17,485 nucleotides of DNA from Pseudomonadota bacterium (GTDB lineage Bacteria; Pseudomonadota; Gammaproteobacteria; Acidithiobacillales; Acidithiobacillaceae), in the NCBI GenBank assembly GCA_021818125.1, contig JAKAFG010000016.1, positions 1 through 17,485 on the forward strand, read 5' to 3'. The position numbers and the translations under genes are program-made. A model generated the notes under the pieces. That model searched no databases. It saw only the letters and a program-made list of their open reading frames with translations, and was not told the DNA's origin. Shown here in pieces: positions 15,367 through 17,485 of the stretch. Position 1 is the stretch's first letter, and each line of letters opens with the position of its first letter.

Positions 15367-16299
15367 TTAGCGCCATTGCAGGACAATGGCGAGACACATG
15401 AGCAGGACCATGGACTGGTGAAAGGCGACTAGGACACCAGGGTCCTTGGGCTTGAGATTCACCGCATGGGAAAGCAAAAACCCGACCCCGACCTGGGTCA
15501 CCGCCAGATAAAAGGCGACGGGGTAAGCGGGCATCATCCAGCCGAGGGTGGCGACCAGTAACAGGGCGGCGCTGATATGGGCGGCAATGGTCCACTGGGA
15601 GGCTTTCTGCGGTTTGACGAAGGGGCCGATGGCGGTGCCGAAGCCACGCTGGCCGGTGGTCATGCCACCGAGGAAGACGGCGAGCAGTAAAGCATGCAAG
15701 GCGCTCATGGCGCCGAGGTAGGTCCAGAAGTTGAGGCCCGGATAGACGAGAGCCGTCAGGTAGATGAGGAAGACGCCGTAAGCCAGTAAACCGTGGGTGC
15801 CGTGAACAAAGGCCGGGGCCCGACCAGCGAGGACGTACAGGGTGCCCATGCCAAACAGGGCGGTGACTACGATCAGGGACAGGCCGCTGATGGTGGTGAC
15901 GCTGGGGGACAGAATCACCAGGGCCAAAGCAACCAGACCCACTAAGGTGGCTACCATACGGTGCGCGGCTTCGGGGTCACCACGCACCATCAACACCGCA
16001 ATGTTGCGGGTGTAGGGCCAGCGGGTGCCCAGGGATAGGCCGTAGCCAAAGCCTTCAACAAGGCTGCCCAAGAGGATCAGGACAATGGCAAAGCCCACCT
16101 CACTGGCCTTGAGACCGTTGATTACATCCGTCAGCAGGCCTTGCTGGCTGGTGACGCCGCGCCACAAACCCGCCAACACCGCCGCCAGCAGCATCCCCGT
16201 GATTAACCCGCCAACCACCCGTACCACCCGCGTCATCTCCCCTTCTATCGCGTGGGGGATTTGACTAACTGCTGCTGAAACGCCTATTTTTCCGGTCAT
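15367..16299 (-). CDS. ctaA: Divergent heme A synthase-like membrane protein (COX15/CtaA family)
   Basis: CtaA oxidises the C8 methyl of heme O to a formyl group, giving heme A. This protein of 310 residues has eight or nine hydrophobic segments. Histidines in or next to membrane helices fit heme ligation: H113 (AAHRMVATLVGL), H166/H169 (FVHGTHGLLAYG), H241 (AAHISAALL) and H294 (AFHQSMVLLM), the last two resembling the family's HQxxA-type sites. The loop motif TRLTxSGLS, typical of CtaA, and its paired cysteines are not seen, so the assignment leans on the next gene being heme O synthase. The start chosen is ATG at 16299, with GCGGAG 9 bases before it; the ATG at 16317 has no ribosome-binding site. 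It begins shortly after the cyoD stop at 16322. A different heme-binding assembly factor is possible. Confidence 0.62.
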   Translation of the reverse strand: MTGKIGVSAAVSQIPHAIEGEMTRVVRVVGGLITGMLLAAVLAGLWRGVTSQQGLLTDVINGLKASEVGFAIVLILLGSLVEGFGYGLSLGTRWPYTRNIAVLMVRGDPEAAHRMVATLVGLVALALVILSPSVTTISGLSLIVVTALFGMGTLYVLAGRAPAFVHGTHGLLAYGVFLIYLTALVYPGLNFWTYLGAMSALHALLLAVFLGGMTTGQRGFGTAIGPFVKPQKASQWTIAAHISAALLLVATLGWMMPAYPVAFYLAVTQVGVGFLLSHAVNLKPKDPGVLVAFHQSMVLLMCLAIVLQWR

Positions 16300-16321
16300 A
16301 GTCGCATACTCCGCCATTCAA

Positions 16322-16708
16322 CTAATGAGACATGGGCGGCATATGGGCCATACTGGACGCTGCCGGAGGCATAATCATGGTACGCTGGTACAACCCATGG
16401 AACATCCACGCAGTCAATCCGATGGTGACAACGAATAATGGCAGGAAAAGCACCATCGCCACGGTATGCCACATCTGCGCATGGGATATATCCATGTGCA
16501 AAATAAAGTAGCCCTGAATAATTACCACTACGCCAGCAAGGAGAGACGTCACCAGGACCGTACCGAAAGGCGCCATGACGTGCGTCACAACCAGCCAAAG
16601 ACCCACCGTCATCAGCAGCATAGAAAAAATAAAACTCACCAAATATGCGCGACCATTAGCCAACTGCACTTCCGGATGTTTTAACGGATTTTGCGTATGT
16701 CCTGTCAT
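16322..16708 (-). CDS. cyoD: Cytochrome bo3-type quinol oxidase subunit IV (CyoD)
   Basis: Subunit IV is a small membrane protein that helps to assemble the heme-copper oxidase. The 128-residue product has three membrane helices (about 22-42, 49-70 and 82-104) and the family signature QGYFILHMD at the end of the second. The C-terminal tail (105-128), predicted periplasmic from the E. coli topology, is rich in Met and His (M111, M113, M120, H122, M123, M126, H128), which is not usual for CyoD. The ATG at 16708 overlaps the cyoC stop (ATGA) and has AGGGG 8 bases upstream; an in-frame start at 16753 is less likely as it lies inside cyoC. Confidence 0.88.
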   Translation of the reverse strand: MTGHTQNPLKHPEVQLANGRAYLVSFIFSMLLMTVGLWLVVTHVMAPFGTVLVTSLLAGVVVIIQGYFILHMDISHAQMWHTVAMVLFLPLFVVTIGLTAWMFHGLYQRTMIMPPAASSMAHMPPMSH

Positions 16709-17343
16709 GCCACCATCCCCTGCAAATAAACGAAGGTAAATACAAACACCCAAATCACTGCCTGAAAATGCCAGAATAATCGAAGATTAATCAGGCGATA
16801 AACTACGTTGGCACTAAAACCCTCCCGGGCGATCTGGACCATCATGACCAACATCCATACCACACCAACGAGAATATGCAGCGCGTGATAGATGATGACT
16901 GTGAAAAATATAGACAAAAATCCACTAACTTGTGGAATGACGCCATGCGCAAACATATTATCAATATCTATGCCAGATATCACCAAATAAACCACGCCCA
17001 GCAGCATGGCGACAAACATACTGCCAATCACCCCACCGCGATTTCCATTTTTTAGCGCAACCATCGAATAGCCATAAATCAATACACTGAGAAACAAGGT
17101 AATGGTTTCACCATACGCATAGACCGGATTAATGAATGCAGAGGGCGATGGACCCCCCGCCAGATTAACCACATGACTCAACACACCCAATGTTGCGAAC
17201 AATGCCGCATAGACCATGGCATCAGTCAACATATAAAGCCAGAATCCAAAGGTCCGGGTACCAATCATGTCATGACCAGGGTAGTGTCGCGCCCAAAGCG
17301 TGGCATGGGCCGGGTCGACTTTCTGTGCTGTAGATGCACTCAT
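16705..17343 (-). CDS. cyoC: Cytochrome bo3-type quinol oxidase subunit III (CyoC)
   Basis: Subunit III supports the catalytic core of the proton-pumping oxidase. The 212-residue protein aligns by eye with E. coli CyoC: FGFWLYMLTDAMVYAALFAT (32-51), GGPSP, the conserved glutamate in YGETITLFLS (E79), VSGFLSIFFTVIIYHALHILVG (139-160), MVQIAREG and the end LRLFWHFQAVIWVFVFTFVYL. Five membrane helices are expected and seen. The start is ATG at 17343 with AAGGAG about 8 bases upstream; the frame extends to 17439 but enters the end of cyoB. It is 25 bases after the cyoB stop and overlaps cyoD by 4. Confidence 0.93.
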   Translation of the reverse strand: MSASTAQKVDPAHATLWARHYPGHDMIGTRTFGFWLYMLTDAMVYAALFATLGVLSHVVNLAGGPSPSAFINPVYAYGETITLFLSVLIYGYSMVALKNGNRGGVIGSMFVAMLLGVVYLVISGIDIDNMFAHGVIPQVSGFLSIFFTVIIYHALHILVGVVWMLVMMVQIAREGFSANVVYRLINLRLFWHFQAVIWVFVFTFVYLQGMVA

Positions 17344-17368
17344 TGAACAACTCCTTTTGTCAGATATG

Positions 17369-17485
17369 CTAGAAAACGGGCTTCCCGACCCGATTAGGGG
17401 TCGGGATAAGTCCGTTGTTAACGATCCATTGGGGTCCACGAAGGACGTGTGGCGGTTGTGCTACCGTTGATGCCACCCATTCCAG
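17369..17485 (-). CDS. cyoB: Cytochrome bo3-type quinol oxidase subunit I (CyoB), C-terminal end only
   Basis: Only the last 38 codons are inside the window. They begin LEWVASTVAQPPHVLRG, comparable with the LEWATxSPPPxYN segment near the end of subunit I, and finish KPVF and TAG. The catalytic part and the heme and copper ligands lie outside. Order (B before C before D), strand and 25-base spacing to cyoC support it. The final 20 residues are not conserved, so the identification rests largely on context. Confidence 0.65.
   Translation of the reverse strand: MEWVASTVAQPPHVLRGPQWIVNNGLIPTPNRVGKPVF
17375..17416 (-). promoter_or_regulatory. Long hairpin in the last codons of cyoB
   Basis: CCCGACCC (17384-17391) pairs exactly with GGGTCGGG (17398-17405) around a 6-base loop, and the stem continues as AACGGGCTT (17375-17383) with AAGTCCGTT (17408-17416), with a 2-base bulge and one G-U pair. 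About 17 base pairs in total. In the minus-strand mRNA it ends with GUUUUCUAG, the cyoB stop. It could slow or partly end transcription, or protect an mRNA end after processing. Confidence 0.5.

Noticed and set aside
15350..15595. N-terminal extension of the cyoE frame
   Set aside because: It overlaps the ctaA-like gene, is Arg/Pro-rich and unlike a CyoE N-terminus, and a good start with AAGGA exists at 15349.
17344..17439. Upstream extension of the cyoC frame by 32 codons
   Set aside because: It runs into the end of cyoB and the hairpin; ATG at 17343 has AAGGAG at the right distance and gives a normal CyoC length.

Overview
The window looks like a chromosomal segment of an acidophilic, chemolithotrophic gammaproteobacterium-like organism, most probably Acidithiobacillus. 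That assignment is an inference. It rests on a bo3-type quinol oxidase block followed by a heme A synthase-like gene, a heme O synthase, an MFS transporter and an Rrf2 regulator, an order that resembles the cta genes described in iron-oxidising Acidithiobacillus. It also rests on the expanded c-di-GMP signalling set. No mobile element, CRISPR array, rRNA gene or replication origin was seen.

Layout. Positions 1-5270 (+) hold tamA (its 5' end lies before the window) and tamB with a 4-base overlap, together an outer-membrane translocation and assembly module. Positions 5288-5697 hold a decayed thiO (glycine oxidase) with pieces of the N-terminus, middle and C-terminus in two frames. Positions 5764-6189 (+) encode a Fur/PerR-family regulator without the structural-zinc cysteines. 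A tRNA-Lys(CTT) with a clear promoter follows at 6245-6320, and then a hairpin terminator that appears to work in both directions.

Positions 6445-12549 form a cyclic-di-GMP region. On the minus strand, in transcription order, are a small isochorismatase-like hydrolase, a membrane-bound Cache-HAMP-GGDEF-EAL protein with a CZB-like zinc-binding tail, a soluble EAL protein with all catalytic residues, and a PilZ protein overlapping it. Divergent from this block is a small ComFB-type gene, a family reported to bind cyclic dinucleotides. The EAL domain of the hybrid protein has lost the catalytic glutamate of its EGVE motif (it is Lys), while its neighbour keeps it. Synthesis and hydrolysis therefore look split between two genes, with two candidate effectors beside them.

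Positions 12707-17485 (all minus strand) are a tightly packed respiratory operon: the end of cyoB, cyoC, cyoD, a divergent ctaA-like gene, cyoE/ctaB, an MFS transporter and an Rrf2 regulator with three Fe-S-type cysteines. Overlaps and short gaps indicate one transcription unit. A strong hairpin at the cyoB/cyoC junction and an inverted repeat at the MFS/rrf2 junction may tune it.
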